Part shown: piece by piece, positions 1 through 7,300 of the stretch
Position numbering within the stretch: position 1 is the stretch's first letter
Layout of the letters: each line of letters starts with the position of its first letter
Source of the DNA: Oceanobacillus bengalensis
GTDB taxonomy: Bacteria; Bacillota; Bacilli; Bacillales; Amphibacillaceae
Direction of reading: 5' to 3'
NCBI RefSeq assembly: GCF_003628445.1
Contig: NZ_RBZO01000022.1
Location: 1 to 64,000 of the forward strand
Length of the DNA: 64,000 nucleotides
Position numbers and translations under genes: made by a program
Notes under the pieces: generated by a model
What the model was told of the DNA's origin: nothing
The model's input: only the letters and a program-made list of their open reading frames with translations
The model's database searches: none

Positions 1-98
1 CATCCCGAAGGATGTTTGCTTGCTTCCCGCGCTCGACTTGCATGTATTAGGCACGCCGCCAGCGTTCGTCCTGAGCCAAGATCAAACTCTCCAAAAAA
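1..98 (-). rRNA. rrs: 16S ribosomal RNA, 5' end only
   Basis: Read on the minus strand this stretch gives the universal start of bacterial 16S rRNA (GAGAGTTTGATC, then the CTCAGGACGAACGCTGGCGG region and ATGCAAGTCGAGCG). Only about 98 nt lie in the window; the rest runs off the left edge. The mature 5' end is placed a few bases before GGAGAGTTTG, by analogy with Bacillus. It is the first gene of an rrn operon transcribed leftwards. Confidence 0.95.
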
Positions 99-216
99 GT
101 TTGTATCTGATTAACACCAATTAATCAGACGAGTCTTAGCTTTTAGAAGTGTTACCTTCTATAGAAAGAAACTAGCGTTTCTTTTGTATAATAAATCATA
201 CTGGTTGTTTTGTTCA

Positions 217-232
217 GTTTTCAAAGAGCAAT
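217..232 (-). promoter_or_regulatory. rrn leader boxA-type antitermination element
   Basis: The minus strand reads TTGCTCTTTGAAAACTGAAC between the rrn promoters and the 16S gene. This is the conserved boxA region of Bacillus rrn leaders, where the Nus factors bind to give antitermination. Position and motif agree; function is inferred from the family. Confidence 0.7.
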
Positions 233-253
233 TTATTTTTTGTGACAAAACAT

Positions 254-282
254 AATTTATCACGTTTTTCATCAGTTGTCAA
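254..282 (-). promoter_or_regulatory. rrn promoter P2 (sigma-A)
   Basis: On the minus strand TTGACA is followed after 17 nt by TAAATT, about 155 nt upstream of the 16S start. The perfect -35 box and ideal spacing make this the proximal rrn promoter. Confidence 0.75.
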
Positions 283-339
283 CACCTGTCGAAGTTTATC
301 TCAAAACTTGTTGAGTTGTTTTAACTGACAACGAAATTT

Positions 340-368
340 ATAATATCATAGATTATTTAGTTGTGCAA
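340..368 (-). promoter_or_regulatory. rrn promoter P1 (sigma-A)
   Basis: On the minus strand TTGCAC is followed after 17 nt by TATTAT, about 86 nt upstream of P2. Tandem promoters at this distance are usual for Bacillus rrn operons. Confidence 0.6.
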
Positions 369-452
369 TAGCAAATAAATAAGACTTATAATTCAGACTA
401 GCCACCTTCACTTCAGGGTGCTAATCTCCATCAATACCAATATACGTTATTT

Positions 453-674
453 CTATCTATTTCCACTACGTTTCAGTATATACTTCATACATTCTTGTTC
501 TGTTGCGAGCCTGCGCAATAACTGAAAGAGTGTTTGATACCTTTCTCGCATGACACGTTTCACATTATGATCTATCCTCGAATCTTCTAAATCAATGAGT
601 GTCTCTTCTAATTCCCTCTTTAATAAGTATTCTATTTCTCTTTGTTCCATTTCGTTTATCAATAATCCCATCAT
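453..674 (-). CDS. conserved small hypothetical protein (73 aa)
   Basis: I do not recognise this protein. It is a 73-residue, highly charged (Glu, Arg, Lys-rich) helical-looking polypeptide without cysteine pairs, signal peptide or membrane segment; the N-terminal half alternates Glu/Leu/Lys as in a coiled coil. The ATG at 674 has a good ribosome site (AGGTGA, 6 nt spacing); a second ATG follows directly. It lies alone between pdaB, transcribed the other way, and the rrn promoters, pointing towards the 16S gene. A small sporulation-related protein is possible from the neighbourhood, but nothing in the sequence proves it. Confidence 0.6.
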   Translation of the reverse strand: MMGLLINEMEQREIEYLLKRELEETLIDLEDSRIDHNVKRVMRERYQTLFQLLRRLATEQECMKYILKRSGNR

Positions 675-837
675 TGTTCTTCACCTCAGGAAATAAATTA
701 ACTTACACAACTTCTTTAATATTGTGTGACTTTGGCGGTTATGGTTCATATGTAAAGTCATGTAATACCACTATTCCCAATTTCAGTTTTTTTCAAGCAC
801 ACATTATAAATTTATATTATTACTTCTTAAGAGGCTT

Positions 838-867
838 GTTCATATTTCTTGTTATCCTTCATAGAAT
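838..867 (+). promoter_or_regulatory. possible sigma-E-type promoter of pdaB
   Basis: GTTCATATT and CATAGAAT are separated by 13 nt and end 35 nt before the pdaB ATG. This resembles the sigma-E consensus (ATATT, N13-15, CATACAAT). pdaB of B. subtilis is a sporulation gene, so a mother-cell promoter fits, but the match is imperfect. Confidence 0.4.
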
Positions 868-901
868 TTATTAAAGGAGTACTGTAGTTGGGGGGATATT
901 A

Positions 902-1660
902 ATGAATAACTTTTATGTATTTAAAATTAAACACATTAAACGGTGGCTACTTATCGTGATATTAGCATTATTTACAGCAGTTTTATTAACTATTGGGGAA
1001 AATGGGGTGTTATCTGTTTTTTCTAAGGAAAAACCCGTGGCACTTACGAAGGGAAATGCAGACGAACCAAATATTGCTTTAACTTTTAATATTAGCTGGG
1101 GGGAAGAACGAGTTCACGATATTCTGGAGAAATTAGAACAACATCAGGTACAGGCTACCTTTTTCGTAAGTGGAGAATGGGCAGAAAGACATCCGACTAT
1201 CCTTGAAAAGATATCCGAGGGAGAACATGAGTTAGGGATGTTGGGTTATCGTTATAAGAGCTATCTTGACCAGGAAATTGACCAGGTAAGAAAAGATTTA
1301 GCTTATGCGAATGAAATCTTTAATAAACTAGGTTATGAAGAAATGAAACTGCTTAGACCACCAAGTGGGCAATTTAATGAGGATGTTCTTGAATTAGCAA
1401 ACCAGCTGAATTATAACGTGATTCACTGGAACGTTAATACGAATGATTGGGAGAATCCTGGTACAGATGCAATTGTTGACACAGTGATGAAAGATACAAC
1501 AAATGGAGATATTATTTTAATGCATGCTTCAGATTCTTCTAAACAGACAGCTGATGCACTAAGTACGATATTACCTGGGTTAAAAAACAAAGGATTCCAA
1601 TTTGTTTCCATGACCGAACTAATTAACCAAGCACATGCCGATTCAGAATTAGTAGAATAA
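902..1660 (+). CDS. pdaB: sporulation polysaccharide deacetylase-family protein PdaB
   Basis: A 252-aa NodB-fold protein with an N-terminal membrane anchor (about residues 14-32) followed by the deacetylase-like domain (about 55-245). PdaB is needed to maintain spores after completion of sporulation in B. subtilis. The start ATG follows a GGGGGG ribosome site. RPPSG (152-156) and a LMH motif (H208) of the family are present. However motif 1 reads TFN instead of TFDD, and the region that should carry H-x3-H reads GMLGYRY, so the metal ligands are missing and enzymatic activity is doubtful. It is monocistronic, convergent with kbaA, and shares a palindromic terminator with it. Confidence 0.9.
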   Translation: MNNFYVFKIKHIKRWLLIVILALFTAVLLTIGENGVLSVFSKEKPVALTKGNADEPNIALTFNISWGEERVHDILEKLEQHQVQATFFVSGEWAERHPTILEKISEGEHELGMLGYRYKSYLDQEIDQVRKDLAYANEIFNKLGYEEMKLLRPPSGQFNEDVLELANQLNYNVIHWNVNTNDWENPGTDAIVDTVMKDTTNGDIILMHASDSSKQTADALSTILPGLKNKGFQFVSMTELINQAHADSELVE

Positions 1661-1687
1661 AAAAACCATCAGCTGATGGTTTTTTTT
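1659..1687. terminator. bidirectional terminator pdaB / kbaA
   Basis: ACCATCAGCTGATGGT is a perfect 16-nt palindrome with an A-run before and a T-run after, so it works in both directions. It overlaps the stop codon of kbaA. Confidence 0.85.
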
Positions 1688-2324
1688 ATGCTTTCTTAGC
1701 ATTCTTGCTAGTTTTCGTATTCTCTTCTTTTTTCTTATAATCCTTCGTGACTTGCGGTAAAGCGAGTAGTTGGTATGTGTTGCAGGCTAAAAGTGGGACA
1801 ATCATCAACCAAGCATAATCTGTACCTTCAACTTGGAGACCTGGGACCCACTCTACTGACGTTATAACTACCATTAGAAAGAGTGCTGGAATAAATGCCT
1901 TCTTATTCGTTGCTTTTACTTTTACCTTAGCAACAATCCATCCATAGGCCAAAATCCCAAAAGCCATTAAAACAAACCAAAACAGAGACACATCGCCATT
2001 TGCTCCTTGATATGGGAAGTAGATGAGGTCAAATATAACAAAAGCAATTAACAATACTTGGACGGCCCCCCAAAACGAGCGAAATAAGTTTAGACCAAAA
2101 CGATGGATGAATAAATACGCAAAAAAGCCAGTCATGCTCACCACACTAAAAGTTAAGCCCAAACCAATATTAAATAAAATTAACCCTAAAAGTTCCATAA
2201 AATTAAATGGATTTAAATTTGCACCATAGACATCTGCTTGTACAAAAAAACTAATAATTAAGCCAGCAGCTCCACCAATTAGCGCTGTTCTAAACAAAAA
2301 GTTGACTAAATTCCGGAAATTCAA
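1686..2324 (-). CDS. kbaA: KinB signalling pathway activation protein KbaA
   Basis: A 212-aa integral membrane protein with about six hydrophobic segments and a Lys-rich cytoplasmic tail. It matches KbaA in size, character and position: kbaA lies between pdaB and gerD in Bacillus. KbaA is required for activity of the sensor kinase KinB, which feeds the phosphorelay to Spo0A and starts sporulation. The start ATG at 2324 follows AGGAGG. The gene is divergent from gerD and convergent with pdaB. Confidence 0.88.
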   Translation of the reverse strand: MNFRNLVNFLFRTALIGGAAGLIISFFVQADVYGANLNPFNFMELLGLILFNIGLGLTFSVVSMTGFFAYLFIHRFGLNLFRSFWGAVQVLLIAFVIFDLIYFPYQGANGDVSLFWFVLMAFGILAYGWIVAKVKVKATNKKAFIPALFLMVVITSVEWVPGLQVEGTDYAWLMIVPLLACNTYQLLALPQVTKDYKKKEENTKTSKNAKKA

Positions 2325-2406
2325 TATAAAATCCTCCTATTATAAGGCAGAAATATAAGTACATCCGTATTTTATCATGAAGGGAGACATTTTTCCTCAA
2401 TTAAGT

Positions 2407-2436
2407 GTATAGTTTGTTTATTTGTCACTCATATTA
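2407..2436 (+). promoter_or_regulatory. sigma-G-type promoter of gerD
   Basis: GTATA at 2407-2411, 18 nt, then CATATTA at 2430-2436. This fits the forespore sigma-G/sigma-F consensus (GMATR, N17-18, CATNMTA) fully and sits 26 nt before the gerD start. gerD of B. subtilis is expressed in the forespore under sigma-G, so the assignment is well supported. Confidence 0.75.
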
Positions 2437-2462
2437 AACATATAAGGAAGGAGGAATTCCTA

Positions 2463-3104
2463 TTGTATCGATTCATTCCAATCTTAGTTATAGGATTTTG
2501 CTTCTTGTTGTTAACTGCCTGCGGAGGTGGTGGAGGAAATGCTTCTGCAAGTGAAGGTGATTATGAACAGACAAAGAAGATGGTCGTAGATATATTACAG
2601 ACAGAAGAAGGAAAGAAGGCATTAACTGAAATACTGTCTGATGAAAAAATGAAAGAAGAGCTTGTTTTAAATTCTGAAGTAGTAAAACAAACGATTAATG
2701 AGACGCTTGTTTCTGATAAAGGAAAAGAAATGTGGCAGGCATTATTTGAAGATCCAAAATTTGTCGAAGGTTATACGAAATCAATGGAAGAGCAACAAAT
2801 GGACCTACAAAAGAGTTTAATGACTGATTCCGAATACCAGAAAAAGATGCTGGATTTATTGCAAAACCCTGAAATAGATGAGCAAATGTTAACCGTGCTA
2901 AAAGGGCAACAATTTCGGGCACACTTAGAGAAAACCATTCAAGAAACACTTGAGACACCAACATTCCAAGCGAAGATTCAAGATATATTATTAAAGGCTG
3001 CCGAAAAGCAAGGACAAGGCGGCGGTGGAGAATCTGAAAAAAGTGGTGGCGGTGGAAGCGGTGAAGAAGAGAAAAACAGCGGCGGCGGTGGCGGTGAATC
3101 ATAA
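2463..3104 (+). CDS. gerD: spore germination lipoprotein GerD
   Basis: A 213-aa lipoprotein. The signal peptide ends in the lipobox LTAC with Cys20 as the acylated residue, followed by a Gly run, a helical domain of about 150 residues, and a C-terminal tail of Gly4-5 blocks alternating with Ser/Glu/Lys. GerD in the spore inner membrane is needed for clustering of nutrient germinant receptors and rapid germination. The start is TTG at 2463, preceded by a strong AAGGAAGGAGG site. Single gene with its own sigma-G-like promoter, convergent with salA. The Gly-rich tail is longer than I would expect, which is common for a variable linker. Confidence 0.9.
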   Translation: MYRFIPILVIGFCFLLLTACGGGGGNASASEGDYEQTKKMVVDILQTEEGKKALTEILSDEKMKEELVLNSEVVKQTINETLVSDKGKEMWQALFEDPKFVEGYTKSMEEQQMDLQKSLMTDSEYQKKMLDLLQNPEIDEQMLTVLKGQQFRAHLEKTIQETLETPTFQAKIQDILLKAAEKQGQGGGGESEKSGGGGSGEEEKNSGGGGGES

Positions 3105-3140
3105 ACGAAAGAGGACGCTACATAGGCGCCCTCTTTCGTT
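3104..3140. terminator. bidirectional terminator gerD / salA
   Basis: AACGAAAGAGG and CCTCTTTCGTT form an 11-bp stem, extended inwards by CGC/GGCG pairs, between the convergent gerD and salA stop codons. The runs of A and T fit termination in both directions. Confidence 0.8.
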
Positions 3141-4199
3141 TTATCCTTCTATTTTTGCAATCACTTTTGCAGCAATCTTATGGAACTCTTTACCATTTGG
3201 ATGATCTTCTTGGTATACAGAAGGTGCAAATTCTTCTTCATCCATATATGGTTGTTGTAGCTGTAGTTGACCTAGAACCTTAGTTTCCAATACTTCAGCT
3301 AACTTTTTGCCCCCGCCTTGTCCAAATACATGCTCTTTTTCTCCGGTTTTCTTACTTACAAAATATGACATATTCTCAATAACACCTAAGATTTCGTGTT
3401 CTGTCTTCATAGCCATTTGTCCTGCTCGTGCTGCAACAAAAGCAGCTGTTGGATGTGGAGTAGTAACTATAATTTCTTTACACGATGGCAACAGTTCATG
3501 TACATCCATCGCAATATCGCCAGTACCTGGTGGTAAGTCGAGTAATAAATAGTCTAAGTCTCCCCATTCTACTTCAGAAAAGAAACTATTGATCATTTTA
3601 CCAAGCATTGGTCCACGCCAGATGATTGGTGAATTATCCTCAACAAAGAAACCCATTGAAATGACTTTTACACCAAAACGCTCAACAGGGATAATCTTCT
3701 TCCCTCTGACAACTGGGCGATTTTCGATTCCCATCATATCAGGAACGCTAAAACCGTAGATATCCGCATCGATAACACCTACTTTTTTACCAAGTCGCAT
3801 GAGTGCCATCGCAAGGTTTACGGTTACAGTTGATTTCCCAACTCCACCTTTACCACTAGCAACTGCGATAAATTTCGTATTTGAATTTCCACCCATTAAT
3901 GTTGATTCTTGCTCTTGCTCTACCGCTGCTTGATATTCTCTAATTACCTCATCTGGCAATTTTTCAAAACGTAAGCCCACGGTTGTAGCACCATTTCTTT
4001 TTAGAATGCCAACAATCTCCTGTTGTAATTGCATTTGTTCTCCGGTATTTGTTTTTGATATGCCAACCTTTACACTGACATGTTTCTTTTCTTCCTTTAT
4101 TGTTACTTCTTTAATACCACCAGACTCTTGTAATGTTATATGTAAAAACGGGTCTTTGACAGGGTTAAGTAGTTCAACCACTTCTTCTTTTGTTAACAT
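3141..4199 (-). CDS. salA: Mrp/NBP35-family ATPase SalA
   Basis: A P-loop ATPase of the Mrp family (352 aa). An N-terminal DUF59-like domain (about 1-85) is followed by the ATPase with the deviant Walker A motif SGKGGVGKST near residue 120 and the DADIYGFSVP motif. Family members carry or insert Fe-S clusters; in B. subtilis SalA also represses scoC and so raises protease production. I place the start at ATG 4199, because GGTGA lies 5 nt before it while the upstream in-frame ATG at 4211 directly abuts AAGGG. cwlD lies upstream on the same strand, as in B. subtilis. Confidence 0.9.
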   Translation of the reverse strand: MLTKEEVVELLNPVKDPFLHITLQESGGIKEVTIKEEKKHVSVKVGISKTNTGEQMQLQQEIVGILKRNGATTVGLRFEKLPDEVIREYQAAVEQEQESTLMGGNSNTKFIAVASGKGGVGKSTVTVNLAMALMRLGKKVGVIDADIYGFSVPDMMGIENRPVVRGKKIIPVERFGVKVISMGFFVEDNSPIIWRGPMLGKMINSFFSEVEWGDLDYLLLDLPPGTGDIAMDVHELLPSCKEIIVTTPHPTAAFVAARAGQMAMKTEHEILGVIENMSYFVSKKTGEKEHVFGQGGGKKLAEVLETKVLGQLQLQQPYMDEEEFAPSVYQEDHPNGKEFHKIAAKVIAKIEG

Positions 4200-4289
4200 T
4201 CTAGTCACCATCCCTTAAATTAAAGCGTTTTATTTATGTCAATAGCTAGTATAACATAAATAACGAAAAATCTAAGTGATGTGCATCAA

Positions 4290-5021
4290 TCATTCCGCTT
4301 CTTCTGACTTTTCTTCATCCTCTGTACTATATCTTAAAACGCCTTCATAAATACTTGCTGCGAGTTTGTCCTGATAGTTGTCATCTTTTAATAATTCACG
4401 TTCTTCTTCGTTTGATAAAAAGCCAATCTCAACTAGCGCACCAGGAACTTCTGCATGCTTTAATAAATACATACCATTAATTGCTAATGCCTCTCGTTTT
4501 GTATTCTCTAGGTTACGAATAATTTCCGCTTGGATCACCTTTGCTAAATGTTTGCTCTCATCAAACTGTGGGTAATAAAAGGATTGTGCCCCCCTCCATT
4601 TAGTAGATGGTAGCGCATTTAAGTGTATACTTAAAAAGAAATCTGCCTCATTATCCTTGATAAACTGTAGTCGATTACGAATATCCTCATTTTTCCTTCG
4701 TGATAATCCTTTTGTACTTTCTGCAGCTAAATCCTTATCAACTTCCCTCGTTAGGAAAACATTCGCACCAGCTTGCTCTAAATAATTTTGTAGCTTCTTA
4801 GAAACATTCAGTGTTATTCCCTTTTCTAATGTTCCATCCGCTCCTACTGCCCCACCATCAGGTCCACCGTGGCCTGGGTCAAGTACAATATTCTTTCCCG
4901 ATAATGGTAGAGAGAATTCCGAATCCCAGGCATCTCCACTTTTTGTAATAGGATATTGTATAAGGAAAACCAATATTGCTAAACCGACTACCCATAAGCT
5001 TATTTTTATCCTTTTCGTCAT
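4290..5021 (-). CDS. cwlD: N-acetylmuramoyl-L-alanine amidase CwlD
   Basis: A 243-aa Amidase_3 zinc enzyme with an N-terminal membrane segment (about 7-22). The zinc-site motifs are visible: DPGHGG (His51), Glu66, LSIHLNA near residue 130, and the VEIGFLSN motif near the end. CwlD cleaves the peptide from muramic acid in spore cortex so that PdaA can make muramic delta-lactam, the mark recognised by germination hydrolases. Position beside salA and gerD supports the name. An acidic tail ends the protein. Confidence 0.92.
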   Translation of the reverse strand: MTKRIKISLWVVGLAILVFLIQYPITKSGDAWDSEFSLPLSGKNIVLDPGHGGPDGGAVGADGTLEKGITLNVSKKLQNYLEQAGANVFLTREVDKDLAAESTKGLSRRKNEDIRNRLQFIKDNEADFFLSIHLNALPSTKWRGAQSFYYPQFDESKHLAKVIQAEIIRNLENTKREALAINGMYLLKHAEVPGALVEIGFLSNEEERELLKDDNYQDKLAASIYEGVLRYSTEDEEKSEEAE

Positions 5022-5188
5022 TTTATTCTCCCCTTAACCTTTGCTTCCATTATTTTATGGGACAAGGCCAAGGTTTATGACAACGGAATGAATCGTCATG
5101 GATTTCATGTAAACGAAAATATGGTATGCTTTAAAAGAATTCGTTTAAGATATACTTATAAGAAATTAGAGTGGAAAGGGGGATATAT

Positions 5189-5602
5189 ATGCTTTGGTTA
5201 GGTATTGGTGTATTAATAATTGGTGTAGCATTACTAATTGTAGCAATCGCTATAATAAAACCACTACTCAAATTATCTGGTGTCTTTGGAAGCCTACAAA
5301 AGACGACAGATACCTTGCCGTCTACCGTTCATGAAATTACGACGCAAGCAAAGGGAGCTATCGGTACAGGAGTTGATACACTTCATCAAGTAAATGAGCA
5401 AGTGAAGGAACTCAGCCCGCTTTTTCACACGATTGGCGATATTGGACGTTCCACCAACAAATTAACTTCTCAGATTGTAAGCAAAGTTACACACACAGAA
5501 GAAATAGATGCAGATGGAACAGCTCATAAAAGCAATGGTCTACAGGGGCTTTACGGGTTGATTGCACTATTATATTTATTATTTAACGGAAATAAAAAAT
5601 AG
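5189..5602 (+). CDS. DUF948 domain membrane protein (copy 1)
   Basis: A 137-aa protein with one N-terminal membrane helix (about 3-24) and a soluble helical part with the LPSTVHEIT...LSPLFHTIGDIG pattern of DUF948 proteins (YtxG-like, general stress type in Bacillus). The start ATG at 5189 follows AAAGGGGG; a GTG at 5171 lies upstream of that site and is not used. The C-terminus has a second weak hydrophobic stretch (GLYGLIALLYLLF). It converges with two further copies at 5634-6498. Molecular role is unknown. Confidence 0.8.
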   Translation: MLWLGIGVLIIGVALLIVAIAIIKPLLKLSGVFGSLQKTTDTLPSTVHEITTQAKGAIGTGVDTLHQVNEQVKELSPLFHTIGDIGRSTNKLTSQIVSKVTHTEEIDADGTAHKSNGLQGLYGLIALLYLLFNGNKK

Positions 5603-5628
5603 GCTGTACAAATCGTACAACCTATTTT
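5596..5628. terminator. bidirectional terminator between DUF948 copies 1 and 2
   Basis: AAATAGG-TGTAC and GTACA-CCTATTT form a hairpin between convergent genes, with A and T runs on the two sides. Confidence 0.75.
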
Positions 5629-5633
5629 CCCTA

Positions 5634-6059
5634 TTATGACTTCATTTCCTTACGTTTCTTTAGCCAGTAATATGCAAGTGCAAAGGTACCATATATACCA
5701 CCCGCTTTGTCCTTCTCCGTTCCATCCGCTTCCCCTTCTGTTTTTGTTTTAACAGATTCTGTCGCATCGACTAAAGAGGAAGAGAATTTCCGTGTCACCT
5801 TACCAACATCACCAACAACATAGAATAATGGGCTAAGTTGTCGTAGTTTATCATTTACATCTACTAATGTATTGTTGCTTTCGCTAATCATTCCTGCTGT
5901 TTCTTTCATAATATCATCTAGCTGCTTAGGTAATTGCTCTACCGTTTTGTCCACACCTTGTAGTACATTTGCTAAGTTATTTAAAGCATGTCCAATAAAA
6001 ATGGACAAAATAAGTACCGCAATTCCAATAATAATTACTCCAATACCAATTAAAGTCAT
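5634..6059 (-). CDS. DUF948 domain membrane protein (copy 2)
   Basis: A 141-aa paralogue of the genes at 5189 and 6082. It has an N-terminal membrane helix (about 3-22), then helical sequence with LPKQLDDIM and LRQLSPLFYVVGDVGK, the latter close to LSPLFHTIGDIG of copy 1, and a lysine-rich end. It is 22 nt downstream of copy 3 and probably co-transcribed with it. The repeated hydrophobic-then-helical plan suggests a membrane-anchored coiled coil facing the cytoplasm; substrate or partner unknown. Confidence 0.8.
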   Translation of the reverse strand: MTLIGIGVIIIGIAVLILSIFIGHALNNLANVLQGVDKTVEQLPKQLDDIMKETAGMISESNNTLVDVNDKLRQLSPLFYVVGDVGKVTRKFSSSLVDATESVKTKTEGEADGTEKDKAGGIYGTFALAYYWLKKRKEMKS

Positions 6060-6081
6060 CTCTAATTACCTTTCCCTTCAA

Positions 6082-6498
6082 TTAAGAATGATTTGCCTTT
6101 TTCCACTTTGAAAAAACTTGTGTAACAGCCTCTCCCCATTTTACTCCCTCTACAACCTGTTTTATTTGCTTCTTGAATTGATCTCCGCTTACCTTTTCCT
6201 GATAGTTTTTATAGGTTGAATTGAGGGTGTTGATTGATTTACCAACATTATGTACAGAATCAAAGACGCTATCTGTTGCTTTTATATTTTCTCCCATTTC
6301 ATCAAGTATTTTATTTGTTTCTTTTAGTGTATTGATTAATTCTGGTGTAACATATCCGAATTGCCTTTCTACTTCTTTCAAAGTAGTGCCAAGTGATCTT
6401 GTAACAGTTGCTACTCGCTTTAATACCAGCGAAATATAAATGACCGCTACAAAGAAAGCAATAGAACAAAGTAAAATGCCAATATAGATTGCTTCCAT
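6082..6498 (-). CDS. DUF948 domain membrane protein (copy 3)
   Basis: A 138-aa protein with an N-terminal membrane helix (about 5-25) and a helical region with the DSVHNVGKSINTL pattern; it is the most diverged of the three DUF948 copies in this block. The start ATG at 6498 follows GGAGGGACGGTAG. First gene of a likely two-gene unit with copy 2. No catalytic residues are visible. Confidence 0.78.
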   Translation of the reverse strand: MEAIYIGILLCSIAFFVAVIYISLVLKRVATVTRSLGTTLKEVERQFGYVTPELINTLKETNKILDEMGENIKATDSVFDSVHNVGKSINTLNSTYKNYQEKVSGDQFKKQIKQVVEGVKWGEAVTQVFSKWKKANHS

Positions 6499-6653
6499 CT
6501 ACCGTCCCTCCTTCTAGAGATATTATACCATTTGTAATTATAATTAAAACACGATGATGCATCATATTCTAGGCTAAGATTCTTTCTAATTAGTCATCAT
6601 TAATACCTTTTCCAATTCCTACTATTTAATGCGATAAACAATACTGTCCTGTA

Positions 6654-6684
6654 AAAAGGCTTCAGGAGAACCCCAAAGCCTTTT
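6654..6684 (-). terminator. terminator after mgsA
   Basis: On the minus strand AAAAGGCTT and AAGCCTTTT (with a G/C bulge) pair around a short loop and end in a T-run, just past the mgsA stop. Confidence 0.8.
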
Positions 6685-6689
6685 CTAGT

Positions 6690-7100
6690 TTATTTATTAT
6701 TACGTTCTTTAATAATTTCACGCCATTCCAAATCTCCACGTTCCATTGCATGAATGATTAATTCAGCTGTACCCATATTGGTTGCTAGTGGAATGGAATA
6801 CACATCACAAAGCCTTAATAAAGCAGATATATCAGGTTCATGCGGCTGTGCAGTTAGAGGATCTCGGAAAAAGATAATAACATCCATATTATTATCTGCA
6901 ACAAGTGCACCAATTTGTTGATCTCCACCTAATGGACCTGATTGAAAACGGTGTACAGACAGTCCAGTATTTTCGGAAATTCTAAGGCCTGTAGTGCCTG
7001 TAGCATATAATTCATGTTTCTCTAGACTATATTTATAAGCTTGTGTAAATCGAACCATATCATCTTTCTTTTTATCATGAGCAATTAATGCAATTTTCAT
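6690..7100 (-). CDS. mgsA: methylglyoxal synthase
   Basis: A 136-aa enzyme converting dihydroxyacetone phosphate to methylglyoxal, a bypass that relieves sugar-phosphate overload. The family signature is complete: His8, the GGDQQIGAL stretch with catalytic Asp60, FFRDPL and the PHEPD motif. The ATG at 7100 has a GGGGG site 6 nt upstream; the frame stays open to 7199, but that extension is made of the hairpin repeat at 7126-7250, so it is not coding. In B. subtilis mgsA lies with dapB and ypjD; here it stands alone, so it has moved. Confidence 0.93.
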   Translation of the reverse strand: MKIALIAHDKKKDDMVRFTQAYKYSLEKHELYATGTTGLRISENTGLSVHRFQSGPLGGDQQIGALVADNNMDVIIFFRDPLTAQPHEPDISALLRLCDVYSIPLATNMGTAELIIHAMERGDLEWREIIKERNNK

Positions 7101-7125
7101 TGTACGTCCCCCTGTTAACCGTTCT

Positions 7126-7250
7126 GGCAATACACTTCGTTTTCCACGGGCGGCTGCTGAGCCTTTCCTCCCGTAGGAAAAGAAAAGCTTCGACAGCATT
7201 ACATCGCACGAAGAAAAAGTACCTTTCTTTTTCAGTCTACGTGTATTGCC
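7126..7250. repeat. hairpin repeat, copy A
   Basis: About 125 bp bounded by the perfect arms GGCAATACAC and GTGTATTGCC. Next to the left arm lies CACTTCGTTTTCCACGGGC and near the right arm CAGTCTACGTG. These ends match the elements at 58958 and 59202. It lies between gnd and mgsA and may be transcribed with mgsA as a leader. It belongs to the GC-rich intergenic repeats that are common in Bacillaceae. Confidence 0.8.
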
Positions 7251-7300
7251 TCCACTAATTTAGCTCTTCCTGATATTAGTACATTTATTATTTCATTTTA

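Noticed and set aside
395..428. Hairpin GATTAGCACC/GGTGGCTAGTC between the 73-aa gene and the rrn promoters
   Set aside because: It has a bulge and no T-run, so I do not call it a terminator.
599..874. 91-codon frame on the plus strand before pdaB
   Set aside because: Overlaps the better supported 73-aa gene on the opposite strand and has no ribosome site.
7101..7199. N-terminal extension of mgsA by 33 codons
   Set aside because: The extension is translated repeat copy A; the true start with GGGGG lies at 7100.
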